Origin: an uncultured Bacteroidales bacterium
Lineage (GTDB): Bacteria > Bacteroidota > Bacteroidia > Bacteroidales > UBA932
Reading direction: 5' to 3'
Assembly (NCBI GenBank): GCA_905234285.1
Contig: CAJOHK010000002.1
Location: 1-64,000 of the forward strand
Length of the DNA: 64,000 bases
The notes under the pieces: model-generated
What the model was told of the DNA's origin: nothing
What the model saw: the letters and a program-made list of their open reading frames with translations, nothing else
Databases searched by the model: none
Position numbers and translations under genes: made by a program
Part shown: in pieces, positions 8,338 to 17,055 of the stretch
How the letters are laid out: every line of letters starts with the position of its first letter
Numbering within the stretch: position 1 is the first letter of the stretch

Positions 8338-9030
8338 ATGGACAGAAAAAAGTACGTAATTGTTACAGCTGGCGGAACGGGAACCCGAATGGGGGCCTCC
8401 GTACCCAAGCAATTCCTTGAACTGGAGGGGAAACCCATCCTCCGGCTCACCCTGGAACGCTTCCTCAAAGCCATGCCGGACGTACAGTTTATCACGGTTC
8501 TCCCAGAGGGCCATATCCAGGCCTGGCGGCAGTACTGTCTCAAGGAGAATTTTACCTGTCCGCAGCGTTTGGTAAAGGGTGGAATTACCCGGTTCCATTC
8601 CGTTAAAAATGCCCTGGCGTATGTGCCGGACGGTGCTTTGGTGGCCGTTCAGGACGGGGTTCGGCCGCTTCTTCCGGTGACCCGCATCCGGGAAATGTTT
8701 GCCCAGGCCCAGCAGGTGCCTGCCCTCATTCCCGTGCTGCCCGTCACCGACACGCTCAAGGTGCTGGAAATGAAAGACGGTGCGTTGGCCGCTACTGGAG
8801 AAACAGTGGACCGGAGCCGCATCTGGGGCGCCCAAACCCCGCAGCTGTTCTACAGCGAGCGCATCAAGCAGGCTTATACCCAGGGGTTCAGCACCGCCTT
8901 CACCGACGATGCCTCAGTAGCCCAAGCCTTCGGCATTCCGCTGGCCTTCACCCAGGGCGACCGCTTCAATATCAAAATCACCACCCCCGAGGACCTGCTC
9001 TTGGCCCGGGCTATCCTGCAGCTTTCCTGA
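8338..9030 (+). CDS. ispD: 2-C-methyl-D-erythritol 4-phosphate cytidylyltransferase
   Basis: IspD transfers CMP from CTP to MEP in the non-mevalonate isoprenoid pathway, supplying undecaprenyl carrier for the wall enzymes encoded nearby. The 230-residue protein shows the nucleotide-binding motif AGGTGTRMG with KQFLELEGKP, then VQDGVRPLL (Asp for Mg) and the C-terminal TDDASVAQAFG and FNIKITTPEDL. Length is standard. The U32 gene begins one base after its stop, so they are probably co-transcribed. Confidence 0.94.
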   Translation: MDRKKYVIVTAGGTGTRMGASVPKQFLELEGKPILRLTLERFLKAMPDVQFITVLPEGHIQAWRQYCLKENFTCPQRLVKGGITRFHSVKNALAYVPDGALVAVQDGVRPLLPVTRIREMFAQAQQVPALIPVLPVTDTLKVLEMKDGALAATGETVDRSRIWGAQTPQLFYSERIKQAYTQGFSTAFTDDASVAQAFGIPLAFTQGDRFNIKITTPEDLLLARAILQLS

Positions 9031-9031
9031 G

Positions 9032-10774
9032 ATGCGTTGGCTGGAACTCCTGGCCCCGGCCAGAAATGCACAGATTGGCAGGGCGGCCATCGATTGCGGC
9101 GCCGATGCCGTGTACATCGCCGGCCCGGCCTTCGGCGCCCGGCAGGCTGCCGGTAATTCCGTGGAGGATATCGCCGCCCTGTGCCGCTATGCCCATCGCT
9201 TCGGCGTGCGCATTTATGCCACGGTGAACACCCTGCTCGAGCCCGGTGAAGTGCCCCAGGCCCAGGCCATGGTAAAGGAGTTGGAGGCGGCGGGTGTGGA
9301 TGCCCTCATCGTACAGGATCCTTTGGTGCTGGAGATGAGCTCGTCGCTGGTGATGCATGCCTCTACCCAATGTGCCATCCGCACTCCGGAGAAAGCCCGT
9401 GGGCTGGAGCGTCTCGGCTTCGGCCGTCTGGTGCTGGAACGGCAGCTCTCTCTGGAGCAGATTAAAGCCATTACCGGCGCGGTAAATACAGAAATCGAGT
9501 TTTTTGTGCATGGAGCCCTGTGCGTCTGTTACAGCGGCCAGTGCTATCTGTCGGAATACCTGACCGGCCGCAGTGCCAACCGGGGCGCCTGTGCGCAGCC
9601 CTGCCGCAGCCTGTATGACCTGGAAGACGCTTCCGGCAAGGTTCTGCTGCGCAATAAGGCCGTTCTGTCCTTAAAGGACTATAACTTGCTCCGCCGCCTG
9701 GAAGAACTGGCTTCCGCGGGTGTCTCCTCCTTCAAGATTGAGGGCCGTCTCAAGGGCGAGTCCTATGTGCGCAACGTGGTTAAGGCCTACTCAGAAGCCC
9801 TTGATGCCTTGATAAACCGTTACCCGGAGCAATATGCCAGGGCTTCCTGGGGCAAGGTCATGGAAGGTTTTATCCCCAATGTCAACAAAACCTTTAACCG
9901 TGGCTACACGGAACTCTTCCTGGATGGCGAGCGCGGCGAGTGGGCCTCCCTGGATGCCCCCAAATCCATGGGCGAGTATGTGGGAAAGGCCGCCCGGATA
10001 ACCCGGGAAGGGTTTACACTGGTTCCCCGCTACCCCGGCATCCGGCTTTCCAATGGCGATGGCTTTGCCTTGGTGAGTTGCAGTGGCGGCATTACCGGCT
10101 TCAGGGCCGACGTTTGCGACGGCTTTACCATTCACTGCAAGGTCCCCTCAGAACTCAGGGAGGGAACACCCCTGTACCGGAACATCAGTGCCGCCTTTGA
10201 GCGGGAACTGGAGGCCGACAAGCCTATAAGGGAAATCGAAGTGCAGAGCCGGGTAAGGATGAGCGACGGATTCCTGTGCGTGGAAGCGGTTTCAGAAGAT
10301 GGCCGCAGGGCCTCGGTGCAGCTGCAGCCAGCCGGCCAGCCGGCCCGGGACCGGGAGCGCATGCTCCAGACCCTGGCGCAGCAGTTGGCCAAACGCTCGG
10401 AGCATTATGCTTTCCAGACGCCCCAAATTACGGCCGACGGAGCGGTTCCGTTCCTTCCCGTATCGGCCATCAACGGTATCCGAAGGGAGCTGGCGGCGCA
10501 GCTGGATGATGAGCCGGTGCATGTGCATCCGTTGTATGCCGGGCAAAAGGATCCGGATTCCGCTTTTACCCTCACCTATGGCAAAGGCGCCGAGCTCATG
10601 CGCAGCAAGTACTGCGTACGCCATGAGCTGGGTCTGTGCCCCAAACAGCAAAAGGGCCTGAAACCAGACCCTTTGTACCTTCGCAATGCCGGCCGCCGGC
10701 TGAGCCTTCATTTCCACTGCGACGTGTGTGAAATGACGGTGGAAGCGGTAGTTCGTATACTCACGGCCTTTTAG
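9032..10774 (+). CDS. U32-family protein (RlhA/TrhP-like RNA hydroxylation factor)
   Basis: The 580-residue protein has the U32 TIM-barrel-like N-terminal domain (about 1-300). It includes the diagnostic block EFFVHGALCVCYSGQCYLS followed by RGACAQPCR, whose cysteines match the Fe-S ligands of RlhA and TrhP. Though named peptidase U32, characterised relatives take part in hydroxylating 23S rRNA or tRNA. A C-terminal region (about 390-580) carries more cysteines (CVRHELGLCP, FHCDVC) as in long Bacteroidota members. Which RNA it serves cannot be told here. It lies one base after ispD. Confidence 0.85.
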   Translation: MRWLELLAPARNAQIGRAAIDCGADAVYIAGPAFGARQAAGNSVEDIAALCRYAHRFGVRIYATVNTLLEPGEVPQAQAMVKELEAAGVDALIVQDPLVLEMSSSLVMHASTQCAIRTPEKARGLERLGFGRLVLERQLSLEQIKAITGAVNTEIEFFVHGALCVCYSGQCYLSEYLTGRSANRGACAQPCRSLYDLEDASGKVLLRNKAVLSLKDYNLLRRLEELASAGVSSFKIEGRLKGESYVRNVVKAYSEALDALINRYPEQYARASWGKVMEGFIPNVNKTFNRGYTELFLDGERGEWASLDAPKSMGEYVGKAARITREGFTLVPRYPGIRLSNGDGFALVSCSGGITGFRADVCDGFTIHCKVPSELREGTPLYRNISAAFERELEADKPIREIEVQSRVRMSDGFLCVEAVSEDGRRASVQLQPAGQPARDRERMLQTLAQQLAKRSEHYAFQTPQITADGAVPFLPVSAINGIRRELAAQLDDEPVHVHPLYAGQKDPDSAFTLTYGKGAELMRSKYCVRHELGLCPKQQKGLKPDPLYLRNAGRRLSLHFHCDVCEMTVEAVVRILTAF

Positions 10775-10781
10775 GCAAAAT

Positions 10782-11033
10782 TCACGGCGAGGAGGTTATT
10801 GGCAAATCTGTGTACTCCTTCCTGAATCTTATGTATGGTTTTACGGGAAGGCTTCCGTCGGCCATGAAGATAATGTCCCAGCTGTGTTTGGTTTTATATA
10901 CGCCCACCAGCATTTCTGCAATAACCAGGTCAGAAAGGAAACAGTTCTCCAGGCCAACCGCGCATGCTTTTTCCTGCAACTGGAATCTCCCCTTGAACAA
11001 GGGGATAACGATACAAGTATCTAATAAATACAT
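10782..11033 (-). pseudogene. Truncated PIN-domain (VapC-type) toxin
   Basis: The first half is a clear PIN domain: MYLLDTCIVIPLFKG supplies the first catalytic Asp and VGLENCFLSDLVIAEMLVG the conserved Glu helix. After residue 45 similarity ends. The protein stops at 83 residues, against about 130 for intact VapC, with no second acidic cluster (xDxxIAA) in sight. Another frame at the end reads HKIQEGVHRFANNLLAVNFA, suggesting the 3' half was replaced or deleted beside the U32 gene. ATG 11033 (one base after the antitoxin stop) is chosen; an in-frame ATG lies at 11054. Nuclease activity is unlikely. Confidence 0.7.
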
Positions 11034-11034
11034 A

Positions 11035-11328
11035 TTACCACTCTGGAGTTTCACGGGTGTTTACTCTGGAGTCATGAAGTTTTTGTGCATATCCTAACGG
11101 GTCGTCGCCTCCCCAGGAATCATCATCTTTTAAATTCGCCAGGGCCTTAAAAGGGCCGGTGAAAGGGCCGGTGAAAGGCTCTTCGGGTTCATCAAAAGAA
11201 AGGATCAGTTTTCCGTCTATTTCCTCCAGCAGCACGCGGGCGCCTTCTTTTATGCCCAGCTTCTTTAAGAGGGCGGCGGGGATGACGATGCCCCGGCTGT
11301 TGCCAATGCGGATGACAGTTGTTTTCAT
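11035..11328 (-). CDS. AbrB/MazE-type antitoxin
   Basis: The 97-residue protein begins with a SpoVT-AbrB swapped-hairpin DNA-binding domain (MKTTVIRIGNSRGIVIPAALLKKLGIKEG pattern, residues 1-47), typical of VapB and MazE antitoxins. The acidic, disordered tail would wrap the toxin and contains a short FTGP duplication. I use the ATG at 11328 because it starts the domain exactly and follows a TACTTTTG -7 box. A longer frame reaches 11505 but crosses that promoter. The downstream toxin gene is truncated, so the antitoxin may now be solitary. Confidence 0.82.
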   Translation of the reverse strand: MKTTVIRIGNSRGIVIPAALLKKLGIKEGARVLLEEIDGKLILSFDEPEEPFTGPFTGPFKALANLKDDDSWGGDDPLGYAQKLHDSRVNTRETPEW

Positions 11329-11348
11329 ACTTCGGCAGATTCCCTGCA

Positions 11349-11391
11349 CAAAAGTATGAAAGTTATTACAGAATCCCAAATCTGTAATAAC
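11349..11391 (-). promoter_or_regulatory. Antitoxin promoter with 11-bp inverted-repeat operator
   Basis: TACTTTTG (11356-11349, minus strand) is the -7 box. Immediately upstream, GTTATTACAGA and TCTGTAATAAC form a perfect 11-bp inverted repeat with an 8-base centre (11362-11391), covering the -33 region. This is where AbrB-type antitoxins bind to repress their own operon. The repeat could also act as the end of the neighbouring lipoprotein transcript's upstream region, but position favours an operator. Confidence 0.6.
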
Positions 11392-11411
11392 GTCTTTTAG
11401 AGAAACCGGCA

Positions 11412-12569
11412 TCATATCAGCTCCAGGACCAGATCCACGTCGCCAAAGTGACCCTCGGTGCCGCTGTACTTTTCTATGTAAGAACGGGTGAGGGAGCCGC
11501 GCCAAACTATGTCGTCCCGGCTGTTGAGGGGAATCTCCAGTTCAAAGCCATAGCTCTTGGAGTTGTATTTGACCATGGCGTTGCATTTCCAGGTGGTGCG
11601 GGTGCCGCCATCGTCCTCAGTGCACATAAATGCGATATTGGACAGCTGCGAGGTCCATTCCGACACCAGCACGGCATTGAAGGGAATGGTCTCTCCCAGC
11701 TGTTTGCGGCGCACTACAATCATAAAATCGGTGATGGACGGCTGATACAGCCGGAGCTCGGCCTCGGTAGAGGCACGGAAGTCTTCCACTTTGCCTACTT
11801 TCACCCAGAACTCGGCGGCTCCGGCAAACCAGCTGTCGAACTGACGGTTGGCCCTGAAAGACTGCAGGATCAGCGTTTTGAATTCCTTTTGGGCGGCCCC
11901 AGATCCCCTGATGATGATATCACCCCCGCCTTGTCCCCAGCCCGGGTCTTCCCGGCGCCGCATTTCCAGGGACTTGAAGTCGGCATCTGAGTTGCGGTTC
12001 ACCACCCACACCGGCTGCTCCATGGCGGTTTGTTCATCTACCAAAACCTTCTGGGCCGAACCGTCGGCCCGGAGGGCGTAACCCACATTCCTCTCCGTGT
12101 AATCGCCGGGGTCGAAGGTGACGATAGGCAGCTGTTTCCCGTCCCAGGATTCCGAGTAGGGCCAGTAAATCTGGACGTCGGAGCTGGCCAGGGAATCCAG
12201 CCAGTGCTCGGGGAAATCGCCGGACCCCTTGGTGCGCACCGCCACGGCCTCCCGCAGCAGTTCCCGGAGCGGCCGGGCATAGGCCTTGGTCCCCGCCGAC
12301 GTATCGCCCACGCCTGCACCGGGCTGCGCAAAGAGGTCCCGCATGAGATATTCCTCGTCGTAACCATTGGTGGCCGATGCGCTGGCCGCCGCGTGGACTT
12401 CCTCCATCTGATCGGTCCCAAGGGGAAGTACCGACAGCAGCTGAGCCACTTCTTCTACCGTGACCGGACGTTCTTCTTCCGGAAAAGGGTTCAGGGGATA
12501 GTTACCTTCCTTTTGACAGGCGCCCCAAACCGGCAGGCAGGCGCAAATAACAAGATACAGTCTCTTCAT
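11412..12569 (-). CDS. Lipoprotein of unknown function
   Basis: The 385-residue protein has a lipoprotein signal (CLPVWGAC, Cys at about 18) and then no domain I recognise. Residues 50-130 are Ala/Ser rich, followed by a beta-rich region with IYWPYSESWDGKQLPIVTF and a C-terminal part rich in aromatic strands (TTWKCNAMVKYNSKSYGFELEIPL). The composition suggests an outer-membrane-anchored beta protein. It stands alone between the antitoxin and prmC, with a weak TTTG-type box about 40 bases upstream. No function is proposed. Confidence 0.75.
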   Translation of the reverse strand: MKRLYLVICACLPVWGACQKEGNYPLNPFPEEERPVTVEEVAQLLSVLPLGTDQMEEVHAAASASATNGYDEEYLMRDLFAQPGAGVGDTSAGTKAYARPLRELLREAVAVRTKGSGDFPEHWLDSLASSDVQIYWPYSESWDGKQLPIVTFDPGDYTERNVGYALRADGSAQKVLVDEQTAMEQPVWVVNRNSDADFKSLEMRRREDPGWGQGGGDIIIRGSGAAQKEFKTLILQSFRANRQFDSWFAGAAEFWVKVGKVEDFRASTEAELRLYQPSITDFMIVVRRKQLGETIPFNAVLVSEWTSQLSNIAFMCTEDDGGTRTTWKCNAMVKYNSKSYGFELEIPLNSRDDIVWRGSLTRSYIEKYSGTEGHFGDVDLVLELI

Positions 12570-12622
12570 AGCAAACAGGGCCCGGCATTAGGCCGAAACC
12601 CTGCTGCAAAGTACCGAAAACC

Positions 12623-12651
12623 TATCCGTGTATAAAAGTTTTACACGGATA
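12623..12651. other. 10-bp hairpin upstream of the lipoprotein gene
   Basis: TATCCGTGTA and TACACGGATA form a perfect 10-bp stem with a 9-base AT loop. It lies between the prmC terminator and the lipoprotein start. It may be a regulator site or part of a double terminator; no U tract follows on either side. Confidence 0.4.
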
Positions 12652-12656
12652 AGGAC

Positions 12657-12686
12657 AAAAAAAGGCCTTCCAGGCTAGTGGAAGGC
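12657..12686 (-). terminator. Intrinsic terminator of the PBP1A-ddl-prmC operon
   Basis: On the minus strand GCCTTCCA and TGGAAGGC pair around a 6-base loop and are followed directly by CTTTTTTT. It starts at the prmC stop codon. This is a textbook intrinsic terminator. Confidence 0.8.
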
Positions 12687-13589
12687 TTATTTCCCGTACA
12701 ACACAAAGCGATTTTTGTCGTAAAAATCCTTGACTATCTCGGTTTGGGAGAACCCGTAATGGGCAAAATAGCTCTCGGTCTCCTTTCCCAGCACCTCGTT
12801 TACCTCGGTGAGGCCCTTGCCATCCGGGGAAAGGAAGCGACTGGACCAGCGGGCAACTGCCCTGTAAAACACCAGGGGATCCTCGTCCGGGACAAAGAGC
12901 GCTCCGGAAGGTTCGTAGTCCACCACATTGCGGCGCAGCAGCGGTTTTTCCTTTTCCATGATATAGGGCGGATTGGACAGCACCAGGTCGAATTCCCCGT
13001 AATTGAACTCCTGCTCGGTATCCAGGATGTCGGCCGCCACAAAAGTGGGAGCCAGTGCGCCAGCGCTCTTGAGCTCGGCCGAGAAATTCTGGCTGCGGGC
13101 CACGCTGAGCGCCGATTCGGAAATGTCTACGCCCACCACGCGCGTACCGGGGACCCCTAACGCTACCGACCAGGCGATGTTGCCCGATCCGGTGCAAAGA
13201 TCCAGCACCCGTACAGGTTCGGCCTGCTTGCCGTAAGGGATGCGCATGCGCTTGATGCGGTCGGCCAGCTTGATGGCTTCACGGACCAGCAGCTCGGTCT
13301 CCGGGCGGGGAATCAGGACATCCTTATTTACGCGGAAGGTACGGCCGCAAAACTCCATCTTGCCAATCACATACTGGATGGGCTCTCCGGTCTGCAGACG
13401 CAGCATGGCTTCGGCCAGGGGTTGCTCGCACTTTTTGTCTATCTGGTATTGCGGCTCAACAATGTGCGTGTAGCTTTTGGTGCCTATAAGTTCCTCGCAC
13501 AGCATGAGCACGATGTTTCGCGCTTCGGCCGTGGGGTAAAGCGGCTCCAGGGCTGCTATGCCCTTACGCAGGAAATCGGTGAGCAGCAT
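12687..13589 (-). CDS. prmC: Release factor glutamine methyltransferase
   Basis: PrmC methylates the Gln of the GGQ motif in peptide release factors using SAM. The 300-residue protein has the N-terminal five-helix domain (1-75) and a Rossmann methyltransferase domain with motif I VLDLCTGSGNIAWSVA, the acidic loop VVGVDISESAL and the catalytic LSNPPYI. The open frame extends 28 codons further, but ATG 13589 lies one base after the ddl stop and gives the family N terminus. It is the last gene of the PBP1A-ddl-prmC operon. Confidence 0.92.
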   Translation of the reverse strand: MLLTDFLRKGIAALEPLYPTAEARNIVLMLCEELIGTKSYTHIVEPQYQIDKKCEQPLAEAMLRLQTGEPIQYVIGKMEFCGRTFRVNKDVLIPRPETELLVREAIKLADRIKRMRIPYGKQAEPVRVLDLCTGSGNIAWSVALGVPGTRVVGVDISESALSVARSQNFSAELKSAGALAPTFVAADILDTEQEFNYGEFDLVLSNPPYIMEKEKPLLRRNVVDYEPSGALFVPDEDPLVFYRAVARWSSRFLSPDGKGLTEVNEVLGKETESYFAHYGFSQTEIVKDFYDKNRFVLYGK

Positions 13590-13590
13590 C

Positions 13591-14610
13591 TCAGGCGTTC
13601 TCGATGACGGTGGTAAGGAAGTCGGTGAAGGAAAGGCCGGCGGCGCGTACCATCTTGGGCACCAGCGAAGCATTGGTCATGCCCGGAATAATGTTCACTT
13701 CCAGGAAGTAAATGCCGTCCGGGGCCGATATGTAGTCCATGCGCACGAGGCCTTTGCAGCCGAGGTGCCGATAGATGCGCTTGGAGATGGCCTGCACCTT
13801 ATCCCGCAGTTCATCGGGGATTTGGGCGGGGCAGACTTCCTGGCTGAGGCCGTTGTACTTGGCGTCGTAGTCAAACCAGCCCGTCTCGGAGATAATCTCG
13901 ATGACCGGGAGGGCCTGCACCTCCGTGCCGTCGAAGTACACCGCGCAGGTGAGCTCGTGCTCACATTTGACAGCCGCCTCTACAATCACGGTCTCGCCCT
14001 CCGAGAAAGCGTAACGGATGGCCTTGGGCAGTTCTTCGGCCTGGCTCACTTTGGAAATGCCGAAGCTGGAGCCGCCGTTGGTGGGTTTCACAAAGAGCGG
14101 AAGGCCCAGCGAAGCCACGGCCTTGGCACTGAAGGCCTCTACGTCGTCCCCCTTCCTAACAAAAGCATCCGGGGCCAGCTTTACATAGTCGGCCGAGCGA
14201 AGATAGCTCTTGCAGGAATACTTGTCAAAGGCAACCGTGGTAACAAAAGCGCTGCAGGAAGAATGGGGAACGCCCAGCATTTCCAGATAGCCTTGCATGA
14301 GGCCGGTCTCGCCGGGGGCGCCGTGCTGCATGATATAGGCAAAGTCAAACTTGACCTTTTCTCCCAGGACAATCACCGAAAAATCGGACTTGTCTACCTG
14401 GGGCTGCGCGCCTTCCGGGAAAGGCTGGCGCATGGCATTGGCCTTGCGCATGGCCACCAGTTTCCAGTCCCCGAAGCGGGCAAAGATTTCATACACGTCG
14501 TATTTGCTTTCATCGATGCGGGATGCGGTGAATTCACCGCTCCGGCACGAGACCTCCCACTCGGAGGAATCACTGCCGTATATTACGGCAATTGACTGAT
14601 ACTTAGCCAT
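13591..14610 (-). CDS. ddl: D-alanine--D-alanine ligase
   Basis: Ddl joins two D-Ala molecules with ATP in the cytoplasm for the peptidoglycan precursor. The 339-residue ATP-grasp protein shows LFVKPTNGGSSFGISKV (ATP-binding Lys and Ser loop), CEHELTCAVYFDG, VCPAQIPDELRDKVQ and the metal-binding end YFLEVNIIPGMTNASLVPKM. Length is normal. It starts right after the PBP1A stop, so wall polymerase and precursor enzyme share a transcript. Confidence 0.95.
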   Translation of the reverse strand: MAKYQSIAVIYGSDSSEWEVSCRSGEFTASRIDESKYDVYEIFARFGDWKLVAMRKANAMRQPFPEGAQPQVDKSDFSVIVLGEKVKFDFAYIMQHGAPGETGLMQGYLEMLGVPHSSCSAFVTTVAFDKYSCKSYLRSADYVKLAPDAFVRKGDDVEAFSAKAVASLGLPLFVKPTNGGSSFGISKVSQAEELPKAIRYAFSEGETVIVEAAVKCEHELTCAVYFDGTEVQALPVIEIISETGWFDYDAKYNGLSQEVCPAQIPDELRDKVQAISKRIYRHLGCKGLVRMDYISAPDGIYFLEVNIIPGMTNASLVPKMVRAAGLSFTDFLTTVIENA

Positions 14611-16932
14611 TTATTCGAAATAATAATTTTCTAGGTCTTCTTTTGCCGGAACGGCATTCTCTGCGCTGCCATTGCAGAACGGTCCCTGGAATTCCGGAGC
14701 GAATACATCTTCTTCCGTGATGCCCAGCGTACCGTCCTTGAGCACTTTTTGCATCCACAGGCCCCAGATGGGCAGGGCCATGTTGGCTCCCTGTCCCAGG
14801 TTGTTGTTGGCAAAGTGCACGTAGCGGTCCTCGCAGCCCACCCAAACACCGGCGGTAATCTTGGGGGTATAGCCGATGAACCAGCCGTCCGAGTTGTCGT
14901 TGGTGGTGCCCGTCTTGCCTGCAATCTGGCCCTTGAGACCATAGCGGAAGCGGAGGCGATAGCCGGTGCCGCCGGGGCCGGTGACGGCCTGCATCATCTG
15001 GATCATCTCGCCGGTGGCCTTGAGGGACAGGACCTCATGCTTGCGGCCGCCGAACTGGCCCAGGATATTACCGTCACTGTCCTCGATGCGGGTGACGAAC
15101 AGCGGACTGGTATAAGTGCCACCCGAGGGATAAGTATTGTAGGCGGTTACCATATCATATACACAAAGGTCGGCCGCTCCTACGCAGAGGGAGGCCACAG
15201 GGTCGATGAATCCGCCGATGCCCATTTTGCGCATCATGGAAACCATGGACGGGGCGCCCAGCTGCTGCATAAGGTAGGCGCTCACCGAGTTGGAACTGTG
15301 TGCCAGGCCCCAGGTGAGGTCTACCATGGTGCCGTCGGCGTGGGTGTCCTGGGGAGACCAGGTTTCGTCCCCGTTCACCACAATGACCACCGGCGAGTTG
15401 AGCACGGGGTCGCAGGGCGTCATGCCCGACTCCATGGCCAGGGTGTAGATGAACGGCTTTACCGTAGAGCCCACCTGACGGCGTCCCTGCCGCACGTTGT
15501 CGTACTTGAAATAGCGGTAATCGGGGCCGCCTACATAGGCCTTCACGCAGCCGGTCCCGGGCTCGATGGCCATGAACGCTGCACGGAAGAAGGATTTATA
15601 GTAGCGGATGGAGTCGTCCGGGGTCATGACGGTATCCTTGTACCCGGGCTTGTCCCAGGTGAATACGCGCATGGGGGCCGGCTCCCGGAAGGAAGCCTCA
15701 ATTTGGGCATCGGTGTGGCCCGAGGCCTTCATCATGCGGGTGCGGTCGCTCCAGCGGCGGGCCTGCTTGAGGGTGGTCTCAATCACCGACTTGTCGGTGT
15801 CGGCCATGAAGGGCGCATTGCGGCGGTATTTGAGCTCCTTGTCGAAGGCCTTCTGGAGATCTTTGGAGAGGTGCTCTGCGATGGCTTGCTCGGCGTAGCG
15901 CTGCATCTTATAATTAATGGTAGTATAGATGCGCAGGCCGTCCTGGTCCAGGTCATAGGGGGTGCCGTCGCTTTTGGCGTTTTTGTTGAGCCAGCCGTAC
16001 AGCGGGTCGTCGGCCCAGAGAAGGGAATCTACGCGATAGTCCTCTTCCAGATAGTAGGAACTGCGCTTGGGTTTTTTGGCGCTCATGGTACGGCGCAGCA
16101 TGTCGCGGAAGTAGGGGCCGACGCCGGTGGTGCGGTCTCCCTGGCGGGTGTGCAGCACGATGGGCAGGGCCTGCAGCGAATCGCATTCGGCCTTGGTGAG
16201 GTATTTCATTTCACGCATGCGCTCCAGCACCAGGTTACGGCGCTTAAGGGCATGCTCCGGATTGATGCTGGGGTTGTAGCGCGTGGGCTTGTTCACCATG
16301 CCCACCAGCACGGCGCTCTCCTCTGGCTGCAGTTCGATGGGGCGTTTGCCGAAGAACTGATTGGCGGCCGAAGAGATGCCGTAGGAATTGGAGCCGAAGA
16401 AGATGGCATTGAGGTACATGTCCACAATCTCTTCCTTGGTATAGTTGCGCTCCAGCTTGATGGCGGTAATCCACTCCTTGAGTTTGATCCAGACCATTTT
16501 AACCTTGCCCACATGTTCCCCGCGGGGATACAGCGTCTTGGCCAGCTGCTGGGTGATGGTGGACCCGCCGCCCTGGGAAGAATCCCGGGAGAGCAGGGTT
16601 TTGAACAGCACGCGGCCCAGGGACTGCAGGTCTATGCCCGAGTGGCTGTAAAAGCGCTTGTCTTCCGTGGCTACCGCCGCCTGCACCAGCGAGGGGGCCA
16701 GTTCTTCATAGCTGACGAACGTTCGGTTCTCGATGTGATAAGTGGTAAGGATTTCTCCTTCCTCGGCGATTACCTGTGTGGCCAGCTTGGAATCCGGGTT
16801 CTCCAGTTCCTCGATGGAGGGGATATCGGCGAAGGCCCAGACCAGGCACAGCAGCAGGAGGATCAGCACCACCGGAGCTACCAGCAGGGCCCAGAAGGCC
16901 AGAATGATATTCTTCTTATTTTTGTCGGTCAT
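14611..16932 (-). CDS. Penicillin-binding protein 1A (bifunctional glycosyltransferase/transpeptidase)
   Basis: This 773-residue class A PBP builds and cross-links glycan. It has one membrane helix (about 10-33), a GT51 domain (about 60-240) with ATEDKRFYSHSGID (catalytic Glu) and GGSTITQQLAK, and a transpeptidase domain. The latter has GSTVKPF (active Ser), SSNS in GLAHSSNSVS and KTGTTND. A long insert (about 295-420) between the domains is rich in charged residues, as in Bacteroidota PBP1A. It heads the operon with ddl and prmC. A TACTTTTG box and a 17-base palindrome lie upstream. Confidence 0.94.
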   Translation of the reverse strand: MTDKNKKNIILAFWALLVAPVVLILLLLCLVWAFADIPSIEELENPDSKLATQVIAEEGEILTTYHIENRTFVSYEELAPSLVQAAVATEDKRFYSHSGIDLQSLGRVLFKTLLSRDSSQGGGSTITQQLAKTLYPRGEHVGKVKMVWIKLKEWITAIKLERNYTKEEIVDMYLNAIFFGSNSYGISSAANQFFGKRPIELQPEESAVLVGMVNKPTRYNPSINPEHALKRRNLVLERMREMKYLTKAECDSLQALPIVLHTRQGDRTTGVGPYFRDMLRRTMSAKKPKRSSYYLEEDYRVDSLLWADDPLYGWLNKNAKSDGTPYDLDQDGLRIYTTINYKMQRYAEQAIAEHLSKDLQKAFDKELKYRRNAPFMADTDKSVIETTLKQARRWSDRTRMMKASGHTDAQIEASFREPAPMRVFTWDKPGYKDTVMTPDDSIRYYKSFFRAAFMAIEPGTGCVKAYVGGPDYRYFKYDNVRQGRRQVGSTVKPFIYTLAMESGMTPCDPVLNSPVVIVVNGDETWSPQDTHADGTMVDLTWGLAHSSNSVSAYLMQQLGAPSMVSMMRKMGIGGFIDPVASLCVGAADLCVYDMVTAYNTYPSGGTYTSPLFVTRIEDSDGNILGQFGGRKHEVLSLKATGEMIQMMQAVTGPGGTGYRLRFRYGLKGQIAGKTGTTNDNSDGWFIGYTPKITAGVWVGCEDRYVHFANNNLGQGANMALPIWGLWMQKVLKDGTLGITEEDVFAPEFQGPFCNGSAENAVPAKEDLENYYFE

Positions 16933-16955
16933 CGCTTAAAATGGCTTGTGTTCTA

Positions 16956-16996
16956 CAAGACCTTAGGTCTTGGCAAAATATCAGTTTACAAAAGTA
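16956..16996 (-). promoter_or_regulatory. PBP1A promoter and leader palindrome
   Basis: The -7 box TACTTTTG (16996-16989, minus strand) precedes the PBP1A ATG by 56 bases. Inside the leader, CAAGACCT-T-AGGTCTTG (16956-16972) is a perfect 8+1+8 palindrome, possibly an operator or small hairpin. topA starts on the opposite strand at 17056. Confidence 0.5.
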
Positions 16997-17055
16997 CGCA
17001 GAAAATTTGGAAATATGCTTCGAAACTTCGTTACTTTGTAGAAATTTTGAAGGAT

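Noticed and set aside
14749..17055. Long open frame continuous with topA, running antisense to the PBP1A gene
   Set aside because: It is the GC-rich shadow of PBP1A on the opposite strand. topA begins at ATG 17056 with a complete Toprim domain.
16973..17055. Standard -7 box for topA
   Set aside because: TTACTTTG near 17033 has only one base between TA and TTTG, so I do not call it, though topA must have a promoter here.
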